NCBI GenBank assembly: GCA_025345505.1 | Contig: JANVCC010000012.1 | Span: 12,369,845-12,433,844, forward strand | Source of the DNA: Todiramphus chloris collaris | Lineage: Eukaryota > Chordata > Aves > Coraciiformes > Alcedinidae | Direction of reading: 5' to 3' | DNA: 64,000 nt | In this document: in pieces, positions 11,570 to 23,931 of the stretch | Layout of the letters: each line of letters begins with the position of its first letter | How positions within the stretch are numbered: the first letter of the stretch is position 1 | Program-made: the position numbers and the translations under genes | The notes under the pieces: model-generated | Seen by the model: the letters and a program-made list of their open reading frames with translations, nothing else | Told to the model about the DNA's origin: nothing | Database searches by the model: none

Positions 11570-12850
11570 TGATGTTGTTGCTCTACCATTTTCCATCATT
11601 TTTTAAAGATTATGGAGAACTGGTAAGGTGCTTGAGGACTCGAAGAAAACTAATGTCACTCTAGTCTTCAAAAAAGGCAAGAAGGAAGACCCTGGTAATT
11701 ACAGACCAGTCAGCCTGACCTCCACCCCTAGAAAGGTAATGGAGCATCTCATTCTAGAGATCATATATCTGCACATGGAAGAAAAGAAGGTTATCAAGTG
11801 TAGCCAGCACGGATTCACTTAAGGGAAGTTATGTCTGACTAATCCAATAGCCTTCCATGATGGTGTGACTGAATGGGTAGATGCAGGGAGAGCAGTGGAT
11901 GTTGTCTACCTTGACTTCAGCAAGGCTTTTGATACTGTCTCCCATAACATCCTCGTGGGAAATCTCAGGAAATGTGTGTTAGAAGAGCAGAGAGTGAGAT
12001 GGATTGAGAACTGTCTGAACAACAATGCTCAAAGGGTTCTGATCAGTGGTGCAGTGGTGCTCCAACTTACAGATGGAGATCTGTAAGTACTGATGTTCCC
12101 CAGGAGGCAGTTCTGGATCTTCTTATTCAACATCTTCAACAATGACCTGGATGAAGGGATGGAGTGCACCCTCAGTAAGTTTGCTGCTGATATGAAACTG
12201 GGAGGAGTGGCCGATACACCAGAAGGCTGTGCTGCCACCCAGTGAGTTCTGGACAGACTGGAGAGCTGGGAAAAGGCAAACCTAATGAAATGCAACAAGG
12301 ATAAGTGTAGAGTCCTATACATGGGGAGAAACAACGCCATATACAAGTATAGGTCAGGGGCAGTCCCAATGGAAAGCAGATCCATGGAGAGGGACCTTGG
12401 TGTCCTGGTGGACAATCAGTTCTCCATGGAACTCCAACGTGCCCTTCTGGTTAGGAAGGCCAATGGTATCCTAGGGTACATAAAAAAGAGTGTGTCTAGC
12501 ATGTTGAGGGAGGTTCTCTTCCTCCTCTACTCTGCACTAGTGAGACCACATTTGGAGTATTATGTTCAGTTCTGGTCTCCCCTGTTCAAGACGGACAGGG
12601 AAATACTAGAGCGAGTCCAATGGAGAGCTACAAAGATGATTAAAGGAATAGAACATCTCTCTGACGAGAAAAGGCTGAGAGCCCTGGGGCTGTTTAGCCT
12701 GGAAAAGAGAAGACTGAGAGGTGATCTTACTAATGTTCACAAATACCTGAAGGGTGGGTGGCAAGTATAAGGGGCCAGCCTCTTTTCTGTTGTGCCCTGT
12801 GATAAGACAAGAGGTAATGGTAGAGAGGAGAAACACTGGAAGTTCCACCT
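11570..12850 (+). pseudogene. CR1 ORF2 reverse transcriptase, decayed
   Basis: After the LTR the RT continues: ADVVALPFSIIF, KKGKKEDPGNYRPVSLTS, KVIKCSQHGFT then a stop, AVDVVYLDFSKAFDTVSH (intact first catalytic block), RWIENCLNNNAQRVLISG, then after frame changes FAADMKLGG. The family motif FADD is therefore FAAD, losing a catalytic Asp. The long frame at 12285-12770 carries the thumb and tail: KCRVLYMGRNNAIYKY, DLGVLVDNQFSM, LRPHLEYYVQFW-like and [16 protein letters not shown]. The element is dead. Confidence 0.93.
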
Positions 12851-12856
12851 CAACAT

Positions 12857-13463
12857 AGAATTAGAATTATAGAATTATAGAATTGTCAGGGTTGGAAGGG
12901 ACCTTAAAAATCATCTAGTTACAACCCCCATGCCATGGGCAGGGACACCTCCCACTACAGCAGGTTGCTTAGAGCCCCAACCAGCCTAGTCTTAAAAACT
13001 TCCAAAGATGGGGCTTCCACCACCTCTCTGGGCAACCTGTTCCAGTGTCTCACCACTCTCATGGTGAAAAAATTCTTCTAATGTCTAACCTGAATCGATC
13101 TATCTCTAGTTTTAGTCCATTCCCTCTACTCCTATCACTGCCTGACAGCCTGAAAAGTCCCTCCCCAGCTTTCTTGTAGGCCCCCTTCAGATACTCAAGG
13201 CCACAATATGGTCTCCCCGGACCCTTCTCTTTTCCAGACTGAACAACCCCAACTCTTTCAGTCTGTCCCCAAAGGAGAGGTGATCCAGCCCTCTGATCAT
13301 CCTCATGGACCTTCTCTGGACATGTTCCAGCACATCCATATCCTTTTTGTAACAGGGGCTCCAGAACTGGATGCAGTACTCCCGGTGGGGTCTCACGAGA
13401 GTGGAGTAGAAGGGGAGAATCACCTCCCTCAAACTTCTGGCCATGCTTCTCTTGATGCAGCAC
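12857..13463 (-). mobile_element. 5'-truncated CR1 nested in the larger CR1, minus strand
   Basis: Sense is minus: the 13187-13465 frame reads [20 protein letters not shown], then [23 protein letters not shown] and [13 protein letters not shown], the ORF2 C-terminus. The 3' UTR follows and the tail is a run of ATTCTATA/ATTCTAATT-like units at 12857-12885. It interrupts the host CR1 between HLNI and the FFTVRV equivalent (AACTTCTTCACTGTG at 13473). Only a 4-bp ACAT similarity flanks it, in keeping with CR1 not making clear duplications. Its 3' UTR is a different type from the host copy, so it is a different and younger subfamily. Confidence 0.92.
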
Positions 13464-13682
13464 ATTGGGAATAAACTTCTTCACTGTGAGAGTGACAGAG
13501 CACTGAAACAGGCTGCCCAGGGAGGTTGTGGAGTTTCCTTCTCTAGATACTTTCAAGACCTGCCTGGATGCATTCCTGTATGACATGCCCTAGGTGTTCC
13601 TGCTCTGTCAGAGGGTTTGGACTTGGTGACCTCCAGAGGTTCCTTTCAATCCCTACCACTCTGTGATTCTGTGATTCTGTTT
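13464..13682 (+). mobile_element. 3' end of the host CR1 after the nested copy
   Basis: CTTCTTCACTGTGAGAGTGA, the GCCCAGGGAGGTTGTGGA block and GGATGCATTCCTG encode the last ORF2 residues. The 3' UTR then ends in two direct GATTCTGT units. It completes the element that begins near 8350. Confidence 0.92.
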
Positions 13683-15436
13683 TCTTGAGCCTTTCATTGA
13701 AAGCTGAATACTCTAAAGATTAGTAAAAAAAGAGGGAGGTGAAGAGAAACTACACAAACACCTTATCATCAGTTTCAACCACAAAATATGCATTTTAAAT
13801 GACCTTTTAAAAGTATCTACTCTTAGAAGCCTGTAAACATGCAGCTTTTAAACAATATACATTAACTTGAATAAATATTTTGACACATTGTTTCATTGTT
13901 TTGTAAATTGTTTCTCTCTACATCATCACCTAATTACTGAAACAAGGCCAAGGCATTACAACTTTCATACAGTAAATTCTCATTTGATTCCAATAATAAA
14001 AGAAAAAAAAAAAAAAGTTACTGGACTGCAAAATCTGAAGTTAAGGTAAAATTAAAGCACAGATCACAGACCTCATTATCTCTAACCTTGTACTAGTAGT
14101 CATTGGAACTGCTACAACTTAACATTGTTTGAAAAGAGCTTTGATTTGTTTAGGAACAATATAATATAAGTAATAGTACATTTTTAGAGAGAAATAAAAG
14201 TTTGCCCTCAATATATTATTGAGACATTTACTTGTATTTTTTGTTATGTGATATCAGGACATGCAGGAGTGCATATACACACACAGAGGTATATGTAAGT
14301 TCCTCTTTCTTTATCTGACAAATATTTATCACACAATTAAAGTGATCTCACTATTTTGCCTCTAAGAACCTTTCATGACCTCAATTTATAATTCCTTTTA
14401 TATTCCTGGAACAGATATTTATCATGGGCCTTTGCATTTGGTCAGAGGTGAGAATATGTTTACGAAGGAAAATATGAAAATATGACACAATTCCCATGTC
14501 CCTAAGACATCTGAGAGCATCTAAGACATCTGAATGCATATAGGTAGTCTTTTTAGATCTGAATATATGTAGTTCTGTGTCCTATAGCTTTAAAAATAAA
14601 TTAATTAAATAGTATGTAAATTTCTGCAGTTAAGAAAATTGAGGTTGATAATACATTTCATGATTTTATTAAAAATCTAAAGTATGTTTATATTGTGAAA
14701 ATTAATATCAGATGTAATCATTAAAATCCAAATTTAAGTCTTTCTGATGTTCAGAAAAATGTCAGAGTTAATTGATTTTGTCTCAGAAATGTTTCAGCCT
14801 GTGCTTGTTTTACTTACACCATACGTTTTGGCAGCTGAAAGATACTCAAGATTTAATCAATGTTATAACAGAAAATGAAGTTCTATCAGCTTATCAGGAA
14901 GTAGTAATCTGGGCTTCTAAAATCTCATCAAAGCAAAGTTTCAAATGAAACTTGCATTAACAAGGTCATATCACATTATTTTGGTGCATTAAATACAAAT
15001 TCATGTCTGTTATATAGTAAAAATCATTGGTTATTCTAAGCTTTGCATAAATGGGGATGTGACAAGGTAGTTGAAGTAATAGCACAGGAAAACTTTTGGA
15101 GAAATTGCACAAAACTCCTTTTTACATACCTTTTGGGCAAAATGTTTTTTATTCATGGTGCTCCAGCATACTTCAATAGAGTGTGATATGCTGTTGCATG
15201 CACTTACAGACAAATGCTCCCCTGCTAGGTCTTAATGTAGATGGACAACTGTTGGGATAATAAAAAGCTCTCAACTAACCCAAAATTCTAGTTAGCTGTA
15301 ATTTATTTGATTGCTTGATCTGTGTGTCTTCACTGTATTTTTTTTTTCCATCAGAATGAAGATAAAAATGGCTGTACCAAATGTTTATCTAGTAAAGTAT
15401 CTGATGTCTCACAGTAGCTAGTTACATGTGCCTAGG
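13683..15436. other. AT-rich non-coding DNA
   Basis: No repeat family or exon seen. It holds a 14-A run (14003-14016) and a 19-bp tandem pair (14502-14539, listed separately). Confidence 0.45.
14502..14539. repeat. Tandem duplication, 2 x 19 bp
   Basis: CTAAGACATCTGAGAGCAT is followed directly by CTAAGACATCTGAATGCAT, with two mismatches. Confidence 0.85.
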
Positions 15437-16330
15437 AGGAGTGTGATAGACCACGCTAAGCAGGCACCAGCTGGAACCTTCACCAGAGGTACCAGGTCAG
15501 TACGTAGGGCTGGCACCTTAGCTTCCAGCATCCTTCATATAAGTTTCTTTGTGAGTTGAAGGTATTGGCTTTGAAGTCATCTAAGCATACATTGCAGTGA
15601 GGATCAGAAGTGATGTTCTGAAGCAAGTCTCTCCTCCACTGTGTGGGTAGCAGTCTCTGAGACCATGAAATTTCAGATGAAATTACATAGGAAAGGCTCT
15701 CTGGGATGCCACCTGTTACGTCAGAGCTGCTAATGGGATAATGCCAGGACAGAGCTTGTACACAGCACAAAGCCACTGCAATGTTCATGATGTGGATGCC
15801 AGGTCCCCAGCAGCTACTGTTTTGTCCTGTGGAGCTCACCAGCAGTACCACACCTCTGTGTGCACCAACTGTATCTGTAGCCTGTCCTCCATTTCCCAGT
15901 CAGCCTGAGGCCAGGTCCAAGATGCCAAAACTGCAGGCCAGGGCCTGGCAGCACAAAAAGCTGCAGTATGGTGAGGAAAAGCATTGGGAAGCCTCATCAG
16001 GGACCTCAGGTCCAGGCCATAAGCTGTGTCAAGGCAGGACTCAGGCTTCACCTTCAGGCTGCCCCTTGCCTTGAAATCTGCTGCCCCCACCCCTACCTTA
16101 TCAACATGGATCCTGGATTGGCCTTGGAGCCACCCTGTCCCCACAGCGTGTGCACAACAGTCCAGGGGCTGTGGTGTGTCCTGATCACTGTCCCCATCCT
16201 AGCTCTGTTTACCACTTCTAGAAATAGTGGGAAGGGACCACTGGGGGAGGTTCCTGACCCAGCCTACCCTGCTGCCCCACTGTTTCGCACCCCAGCCTTG
16301 TTGCAACCTGACAATGAATCCTCATAGCTT
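15437..16330. other. Unidentified GC-richer block, possibly an old LTR/ERV fragment
   Basis: This block is clearly richer in G+C than both flanks and contains pyrimidine-rich, CCAGG/CCTG-rich sequence at 15890-16310. That texture resembles avian LTR or unclassified interspersed repeats, but I cannot match a family. No terminal TG/CA pair with a matching duplication was found. Overlapping open frames on both strands (15781-16327 plus, 15480-16144 minus) are expected from the base composition. Confidence 0.4.
15480..15788 (-). CDS. Unidentified ORF with leader-like N-terminus (low confidence)
   Basis: Starting at the ATG at 15788-15786 (minus) the frame gives 102 residues; without an ATG it extends to 15851 (123 residues). 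The start MNIAVALCCVQALSW is hydrophobic and resembles a signal peptide with a possible cut after VQA. It is followed by one N-glycosylation sequon (NIT) and a Cys cluster (HCNVC, GCWKLRC). The frame ends at a TGA overlapping TGGTGAAG, which could be a weak splice donor. I recognise no family. It may be a fragment of an endogenous retroviral envelope, an exon, or chance. No neighbouring gag or pol was seen. Confidence 0.2.
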   Translation of the reverse strand: MNIAVALCCVQALSWHYPISSSDVTGGIPESLSYVISSEISWSQRLLPTQWRRDLLQNITSDPHCNVCLDDFKANTFNSQRNLYEGCWKLRCQPYVLTWYLW

Positions 16331-19300
16331 GCCAAAACTGACATCAACTTTTTGTTTTTCCATCCTCACAGAGCATCCCAGGAAACTGGTTTTGTTGGAA
16401 CCCACAAAAAGTTCTCCTATACACTGTATTTTGTAACAGGACCTTCAATAGTTTAACTCTTCAGTGTCTGAAAATGTGCTTATTCTTCCTTGTCACCCAC
16501 ACTATTTTTGTTTAATGCAAATTGTCTGCCTCAACTGCTTTGCATGACATATTGATTGAACTAGATTCCTGTCAGGAATCAGGAAGCTGCAGATCATCAG
16601 AAAGCTTCTCTCTCTCTTTCCTCACAAATCTGAAAACCAAAAAAATGAAGAAAACCAACAAAACCTATCTTAAAATACTTGACTGTTCTTTTTTACAAAC
16701 TTGAGGCATCTGAGTCTTAAAAGTGGACTTATGAGCACAGCATACCTAAATTTTCAAAATTAGTATCTCTATCACTTGCAGCAGTAGACTTCTCCAGATA
16801 AACTGAGGATCCTTTAAATATATGTGAATGGGCAAGTAACAACTTGGGAAAGGCTTGTGAAAACCAAGAAAAGAGCAACGCTTACTTTTTGTTCTTCCTT
16901 AAAGAGTAGTGTTCCTCCTCATTCACCTTGTGAGCATGATGTGTGGAAGTGAAGGGTTGATGGATCTGTTTAGGGTACCATTATGTGGTGACTTGGGGTA
17001 GGACTATCCCTGATATCCTTTGATGGCATTCACAATTCTAATTTTCTATTAATTCAAATGAAAAATCTGCTAGGATTTCTGAAAACATTTTTAATTATTT
17101 TTTGTTAGTGTGTATGTATAAAACATCAGCTTAGGAAAACAGTCTCTGAATTTAGGGATTTCATGTTTGCAAGGTCACTTCATGACTGTATTCAAGAATC
17201 AAAATGGATGGATAAGCTTTTCTTTATAAGTAATGATTAAATTAAAATAAAGAGCCAGAAAAGATGGAAACAGCTGCAGCAAAAGAACAACAGAAACTAT
17301 ATTAGTGCTTGGTACCTCCTCCAGTGCTTGCTATTTTGGGAAGAACTTATTCCTTTTCCACAGATATGCAATACCTCCAGATAGTATGATTGGTGATGAT
17401 TCCATAGGGCTCACTATAGAAAAAGCAAATCAAACCACATTTGATTTTAATTACACAGTTTTAATCTAGAGCAACTTACGCTTTTCATTTGATTTAAGTC
17501 TGTTTGGGAGTATAGAATAACATTGTGGGTTTATATCAGACAAAAGTACTGTGTAATAATATCATCGAGGTCAGAATTAGCCTACCAAAACAAAAAAAAG
17601 TAAACACGAATTTAATGAATAAAAATTAAAATACATGACAGTATAAATTGTGTAAGAATAGAAATTGAAGGCATTTTTACTTCTATTTTATGCTCTCTCA
17701 AATAAAAACTTCCTTGACCTGAATGAAATATTGAATTCTTTCTAGGCCAGTGTAGCTATGTTGTCACGGGGTTTCTTTTTGTTTGATCGCAAAACTTTGC
17801 TTTTTCTTTCTCTAATTTTTTCATTAACAAACCCCTATAGATCCTTTTCCATTGCCTGTATATACAGAGGGAAGGATTTAACTTTTCTAAAAGGAGGAAT
17901 AGAGTTTGCAATTGAAATGTCAGATTTTTTATATCATTAATATTGACTCATATTTCTAAGCAGTAGAAATGTTTATTTTTGTCTGCAAATAATGTATATA
18001 TATTTTTTTTTTCTGCTAAAAATATTAACTGTGCAAATAGAAACTCTAATTAATGTATGACGCAAAACAGAGAACTGGATTGTTTTTCCTCTGGCCAAAA
18101 CATTATCAATAGCTTCACTTCTGGTGAAGAAAGTTGTACAGAGCAGTAGATGTGGATCAAGGGAAACAATGGTGCTAAGAACTGGCTATCCAAGCTTCAC
18201 AAGGACTTTTTTGTTAGAGTAGATCTGATCTCAAATTAGTTCCATGCACTAAATGCCTATTGCGGCTAGAATTAGGTGAGCTTTTGTAGCATCCTTTCTA
18301 GTGTAGTTTCATCTAGAAGGAATACAGTTCACACTCTCCTTGACTGTCCCATGCTACAGACAAGCACACAGCAAGTGGAGTGAGCTGGAGACTTGATTCA
18401 CAAGCTTATTCCCAATCGCCACTAAAACATCAAAGCAAGTGCAGTCATATAATGTGTAGGAACGTAATTTTTATCACGTGTCTATGGGAGCTTTCTCAAG
18501 TATAGTGAGTTCAGTATATAAAAACTCTTTTATTGGGGTTGAAAGGGAAGCTTTATCTTCTTTCTCTTTTCTCTCTTTTTAGAAATATGATAGATGGAGA
18601 GTGATCTAATTGTGAATGCCTAGAGAGATATGCTCAGTTTTGAGCTGGACATCTTATCTTTCCTAGCCATCCTTTTCTAGTCAAGGGAGAGACACAAGTG
18701 CTAAGCACAGATCAATTGGAGTATTTTCTATCTATTTTAGATGAAAATAATTGTGCCTTATGTCTTTCCACTGCTTACAAAGGGAGATTGAGGAATTTAT
18801 TGTAGATCTTAGCCCCATTTACTCACATGAAATCAATTGAAATGTATGCTAAGTGTGCATATGTAATTATATCTATATGAAGAAACATTACAGGTAAAAG
18901 AAAAACACCAATTTTTATTTCCCTTTGAAAGATTTAAATTCCTCAGATGTACTTAGTTTTGACATTGAGAAATACTTTTTATTAACCTGAAATCTCTTCA
19001 CTTATTAATGTATAGTAATGCTCTTAAGCATCATGGAGTAGTTGAGAAAAATATTTTGAAATACTTTTGTGTCCTGAATTTTGCTTTGGAACAGTGGATA
19101 TATTTTATTTATGATGAGGATTGGAAGCAGTCAACCTATCAAAAGAATTTACAATTAAAAGAATGGGCAATATATGAACAATTAAAATAAATAAAGAAGT
19201 ATACATGCAGATAAGGAGAAGAAGCTGCAGGAGAGGAAGTAATGTTTGTAAAAATGCTTTGTAAGAAAAAAATTCTTGGTTTTTAGCTGCCAGTAAGTTG

Positions 19301-20409
19301 GGAATGTAAAGAGTTTTTGTAATAGAGAAGTAGATTCAAAAACTTAAGATAAATGAACAAATATGTGATGTGTATTAGCAGTCACTGATTTTTTTCTCAC
19401 AGAAAAACACAGGAGAAGAATAAACAGAGTTGTATTAGAAGTGCATATAAGTCCAATATAAAGGACTGCATGTGTGGTAGCAGTGACTAATGTTCTGCTT
19501 ATGCAAAGAGGAGGAAAACACAATGAAATTTATTTTACTGTTGGTTATTGAAACACTAGTCAATGGAAACAAGCTGGATACAGGCGTGCAGAACCAGTCT
19601 CTGAGCAGTCAGACCTCTTACTATGCAGTGGGATGCCCTATTGAGATAGTAGGAAGATCACATGATCCATACTGATATCACAGACACAGGGATGGATGTA
19701 TTTATGACAGGAACAAGAGGTAATAGAGAAGACCTTGGTCACATATTTGATGTTTCTTTTTTAATGCAGTACTTTATCTCTTTCTTTTTTTCTTCTTTTT
19801 CCTGTGGGTTTTTTTTTGTTTGTTTTTTTGTTTTGTTTTGGTTTGGGTTTTTTTTCCTATGCATAGCTGTAGGTAAAAAGTAGAGACTACACACCTCTTG
19901 GAGGACTCTGTAAATAAACAGAAGGAAACTATAAGGTAAAGTGCTTGCTGAAATAGGGATATCAGCATTTTGGGGTCCATGTTGAAATTCTTACAGAAAC
20001 AACACAAGAAGGAAAATATTTCCACTTTTACAGTAGCTAAAGGGTCCGCAAAAACTACCTGTATGTGTTTGTACTATTAAAGCTGCCCCAGGCATCAATG
20101 ACAAAAACTTTATTTTGCATGGATATGTCAGGGCAAGCTTACCTATATATAGCATAGAATGCATACAGCAACAAATATATATTTTTTGTGTCACATTTAA
20201 GATTTATATGTTTTTTCTTTATATTGAAAATCTGAGCACTTTCCTTTGGAATAAATAATGTATATCTGAAACATATACACATATTCACAGAGGGAAAGAT
20301 CTGGGTTTATGCAAAATTTGACACAGGTTGGATTTCCTGCTATCAAAAAGGAAAAACCTTACAGTTATTCGTATTCTTGTCTTCAGACTGCACAGCTTTA
20401 GAATAAAGA
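16331..20409. other. AT-rich non-coding DNA
   Basis: About 4 kb without a recognised repeat family, exon or RNA gene apart from the T-rich tract at 19781-19857. Open frames in it are 60-83 codons and featureless. Confidence 0.45.
19781..19857. repeat. T-rich / (TTTTG)n low-complexity tract
   Basis: Runs of T broken by G and C, including TTTTGTTTTGTTTTGG. The Lys-rich minus-strand open frame across it is an artefact of this composition. Confidence 0.85.
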
Positions 20410-20450
20410 CTTTCATTCATTTACTTTCATTCATTTACTTTGTTCATTTA
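20410..20450. repeat. 14-bp tandem repeat, about 3 copies
   Basis: CTTTCATTCATTTA at 20410 and 20424 is followed by a degenerate CTTTGTTCATTTA at 20438. Confidence 0.85.
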
Positions 20451-23400
20451 TTATCAGATGAAGCCAGCATTGTGTCATCCCATCTTCACAAACCAAAATG
20501 TAAAACTGTAAATAAAACTTTAATAAAACTTGTAAATAAAAGGAATGTGAAATAACATGAAAACAAAAATATGAGAAGGAAAAACTAAGTGAGATAAAGG
20601 CATCTTTGTACACAACAGACAGATGATTATGTGGTTATGCATATGTTAGTGTGTAAAATAAAATTGTACAGAAACAGAATGTATGAAATCTTATTTATTA
20701 ACACAGTTATATGTCTGACTGTGAAGTGATAAATGATAAAATTCAGAAAATAAGGCTATTTTATGCCCAGCACCTTTAAACAAGAGTAGGAAAAATTATG
20801 TCTGCTTTGTATGTCTCACCTTTCTTCGTAATTAGAGCATTTATTCAATCCTTTGTCCTGCTTTAAAATTTTCTTATTGGTTTGTTGGTGTTTTTTGCTT
20901 CTTTTACATACAAGTCATAGAAAAAAAGTTTATACTCAAATGCAAGTACTTAAAAGATCTACTCCTCTTTCTTACACTATCAGCTTTCATTGACCTGTAA
21001 TTTTCACCACTTGCAAAATCCATCTTCCTCTTTTTTTCTTAAACTATTTTCTTCTCTCATAGCATCAATTTGACAGAATTTTAATATATTATGTGTGTTG
21101 GAGATATAAGACTTTCCAAGATCAAAGAGTACAGTAGAATATAGAGTGATTGGCAACAATGTGGAGTATAAGTTAATTAAATAGAAAAGCATACATCAGC
21201 AGGATAACTTCACAGGTTTTGACTCACCACCCACTCAGGGTGGCAGAAGATACTGTACATTTTGTGGAAGTTAGATATGTTCCATGTATAACAAATATTT
21301 TGCTATGAACAACAGAGACGTGACTCAAGAATTAAGTCATTAATGATTTTCCCTCAAAGAGGAATACTTTATCATAATCAGAAGATTATGAGATAGAGAA
21401 AGCAGTTTTCCACAAGGTTTTCATGAAAGGTGGAAACTCTACTAATAGAATCTAACCAGAAAGGGAACACGAGCAAAACCAAAACATAAGTCTTATAACT
21501 AAAACTATATGAATTGTTTTCTTCTCAGGACAACAAGCATGTTTCCCTACAGTGGTAGGGAAGAGAGACATTTCAGACTGATGATTATGCAGAGAGACAC
21601 TCCACAAAGCTCAAAGAAATCTTGACTTGGAGAAATGAGTCTCAAGGAAAGGTTTGGTGCTGCGAGAAGAAAAAATTGTTCTTAAGGGATAAGAAAGCTG
21701 AGGTAGGATTTTGTGTACAATTGCTTCTTTGACGAAGGCAGGGTATTGTTTTTGTTGCCCAAATTGCAGTGATTTCTATTATTGTTGCTTTACAACATCC
21801 TCTAAAAACCAGTCTCCTAACTTCAAGTGTTATATCTGTGTCTGCAGAAATCAGCTGCAAGCCGTGTTTGAAAATCCATGATTTGGCTGAAGATGCTACA
21901 AAGATGTCAGTGGTGATCTTTGCAGGTCTGCTGCAGTTGGCACAAACAGTCTTTATGCCATTAAAGAGAATTAAGAGATAAATCAATGCCTAGAAATCAT
22001 GCCAGTGAAATTACAAAAGTAGGGCAGCCTAGACCCAGAAAACATTAGGTATCACAAAGAAATTTGGCAATTCTCAGGAGAAAGGGTTGGGCCACCACTT
22101 AAAACAGACACCTGTGATTAATTCCTATCATTTAGAGGAAAGGGGAGGTGGCTAGCACTTCACATAATTAGATGTCTTTCTAACAGACCATCTGTAGCCC
22201 TTTAGAACTGTGAGAAATATTTGTGCACATGCTCAGCTTCAGATGAATTTTAAATTGAAATATTTGTTCTTGGGAAAACCACCATGCTCCTAACTTGTCA
22301 ATTTAACTGATGCGGCCATCCATGTAATCACAGTATCACAGGTGAGAATTAGTGGAGCAAAAGAATGCACATGCTATCCTTTCAGAGAAACAAAACCAAA
22401 TTGTCTTCTAGTTTAGCACCATCAGAGATAACTGTTCTTTATATACTGCCTAGTGAACCACATGCACTATTTAGTAAAGAAAACACTTTTAAAAAAATAT
22501 TGCTCTTTGAAACATTATTTGATTATTATTTGATTTTAATTTCAAGAAATAAATAGCAATTACTAGTTTGAAAAATAACCTTAGCAGCATCTGCTGAAGT
22601 CTTTGTAATTCTGGCTTTTAAAAAACAAGAAAAGCTCTCCCAGAGAGAATTTTACATCAAATTTGCTACATGAATAAACACTTCTAGAAAATTAATGTCT
22701 CATAGATTTTCTATTGAGAGAAGCACTTTCTTTTGTGAAGAAAGCAAAACAAAAACCAAAAAAAAAAAGAGACTGATTTTTTTTTAAGGACAGAGTAAGA
22801 AAGCAATTCTTAACTCACCTCTTTGTTGATGGATAAGGAAAAATAAATAATTCAACACAGCATTTAGAATTTCCAGTATATGTTTAGTAGTCAGTATCTG
22901 GATTTTTAGTTTTAATGTTCCTTTCTATATATTAATAGTTGAAGAAAAGTTGTGACAACTAACATCTTGCACATATTTTCAGAGTTTATTCAGGTAACTA
23001 AAAGAGTATACTTATATATGTAAAAATATTTTATATTCTTTATGAATTACTTTAATATCTAAGTATGGTATATATATTAGTAGGAACAGAATTTTAAAGT
23101 TCTTTCCTTTTAGTTTCAAAATCAGTACTTTATGATAATGAATGTGAGTTGTTTTTTTAAATGTAAACTGTAATAATGAATAGAAAATGTGAATCTGAAG
23201 ATTAGATTCTCTGATGGAAAATATCCTCGTTGCAAAACTGAAATATTTCAAGGCAAAAGTTTACTTTCTGGAAAAAAAAATTATTAACTTGGGATAAGAA
23301 AATCTTAAAATTATAATATTTCTTTGAAGATATTGCATTTTTGGCTGCTTAAATAATAAACAAAAATCGTGTAATTGAACACATGAAGCACAGAAATAAG

Positions 23401-23842
23401 TCTTCTTCTGCCCATACTGTCTTCCCCTAGAAGAAGAGACCTCTTTGTCTTCATATTTGAAACATGAATCAGATAAAACAGTGCAGATAAACAGCAGATA
23501 AAGTAGCAAAAACCTGCAAACTGACAATCTTCATACTGAAACCATATTTTAAATAAGACTAGAATTAATTAAGTGTGTTTGAATTGAAGCAAAAATAATT
23601 GAAGAGGAGGGATTTTAGGTTTTGTCTTGAACTTTGTGTCTTTCCCTCCGGCTGTGTTTACATATGTGTTGTTTGATTACTTTTTTTTGGTAATCCTTCA
23701 ACAAGGTTTGCTCAAAATGACACTAGAATAAGCATCATAGTCAGGATTCTTAGCGTTACTTATAAACTCTTCTGCTATTTTTAATTCTTTTGCTCTATAT
23801 CTGTTGAGATTAATATGAAAGGAACAAAGGATAACACTCAGC

Positions 23843-23931
23843 AAAAAAAAAAAAAACCACAAACAAACCAAGCACACACACACACACATCCAAAAAAACC
23901 CCAAAACAAAATCACAACAAAAATTCCTCAA
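23843..23931. repeat. A14 + (CA)8 + A-rich low-complexity tract
   Basis: A run at 23843-23856, CA dinucleotides at 23873-23888, then CAAAAAAACCCCAAAAC-type sequence. Confidence 0.88.

Larger units (their letters stand above)
8350..13682 (+). mobile_element. Nearly full-length CR1 LINE (ORF1 + ORF2 + 3' UTR), interrupted by two later insertions
   Basis: ORF1 remains (about 8360-9420), a short inter-ORF stretch, ORF2 endonuclease (about 9480-10700), ORF2 RT (about 10700-12850 and 13464-13590) and a 3' UTR ending in two tandem GATTCTGT units near 13665-13681 are all in order on the plus strand. Removing the solo LTR (10829-11564 plus one TSD copy) and the nested minus CR1 (12857-13463) leaves about 4.0 kb, close to a complete CR1. 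Most avian CR1 copies are under 1 kb, so this length is uncommon. The 5' UTR is missing or unrecognisable. Stops and frameshifts throughout show it is inactive. Confidence 0.95.

Noticed and set aside
11078..11606. Open frames of 64-105 codons within the first LTR
   Set aside because: They lie in a solo LTR with no coding domain; the open frames come from its base composition.
12029..12415. 128-codon minus-strand open frame
   Set aside because: It is the antisense shadow of the plus-strand CR1 reverse transcriptase.
13059..13586. 175-codon minus-strand open frame
   Set aside because: It spans the nested minus CR1 and the antisense of the host CR1; it mixes off-frame 3' UTR and shadow sequence.
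19774..20025. Lys-rich 83-codon minus-strand frame
   Set aside because: It is produced by the T-rich simple repeat at 19781-19857.
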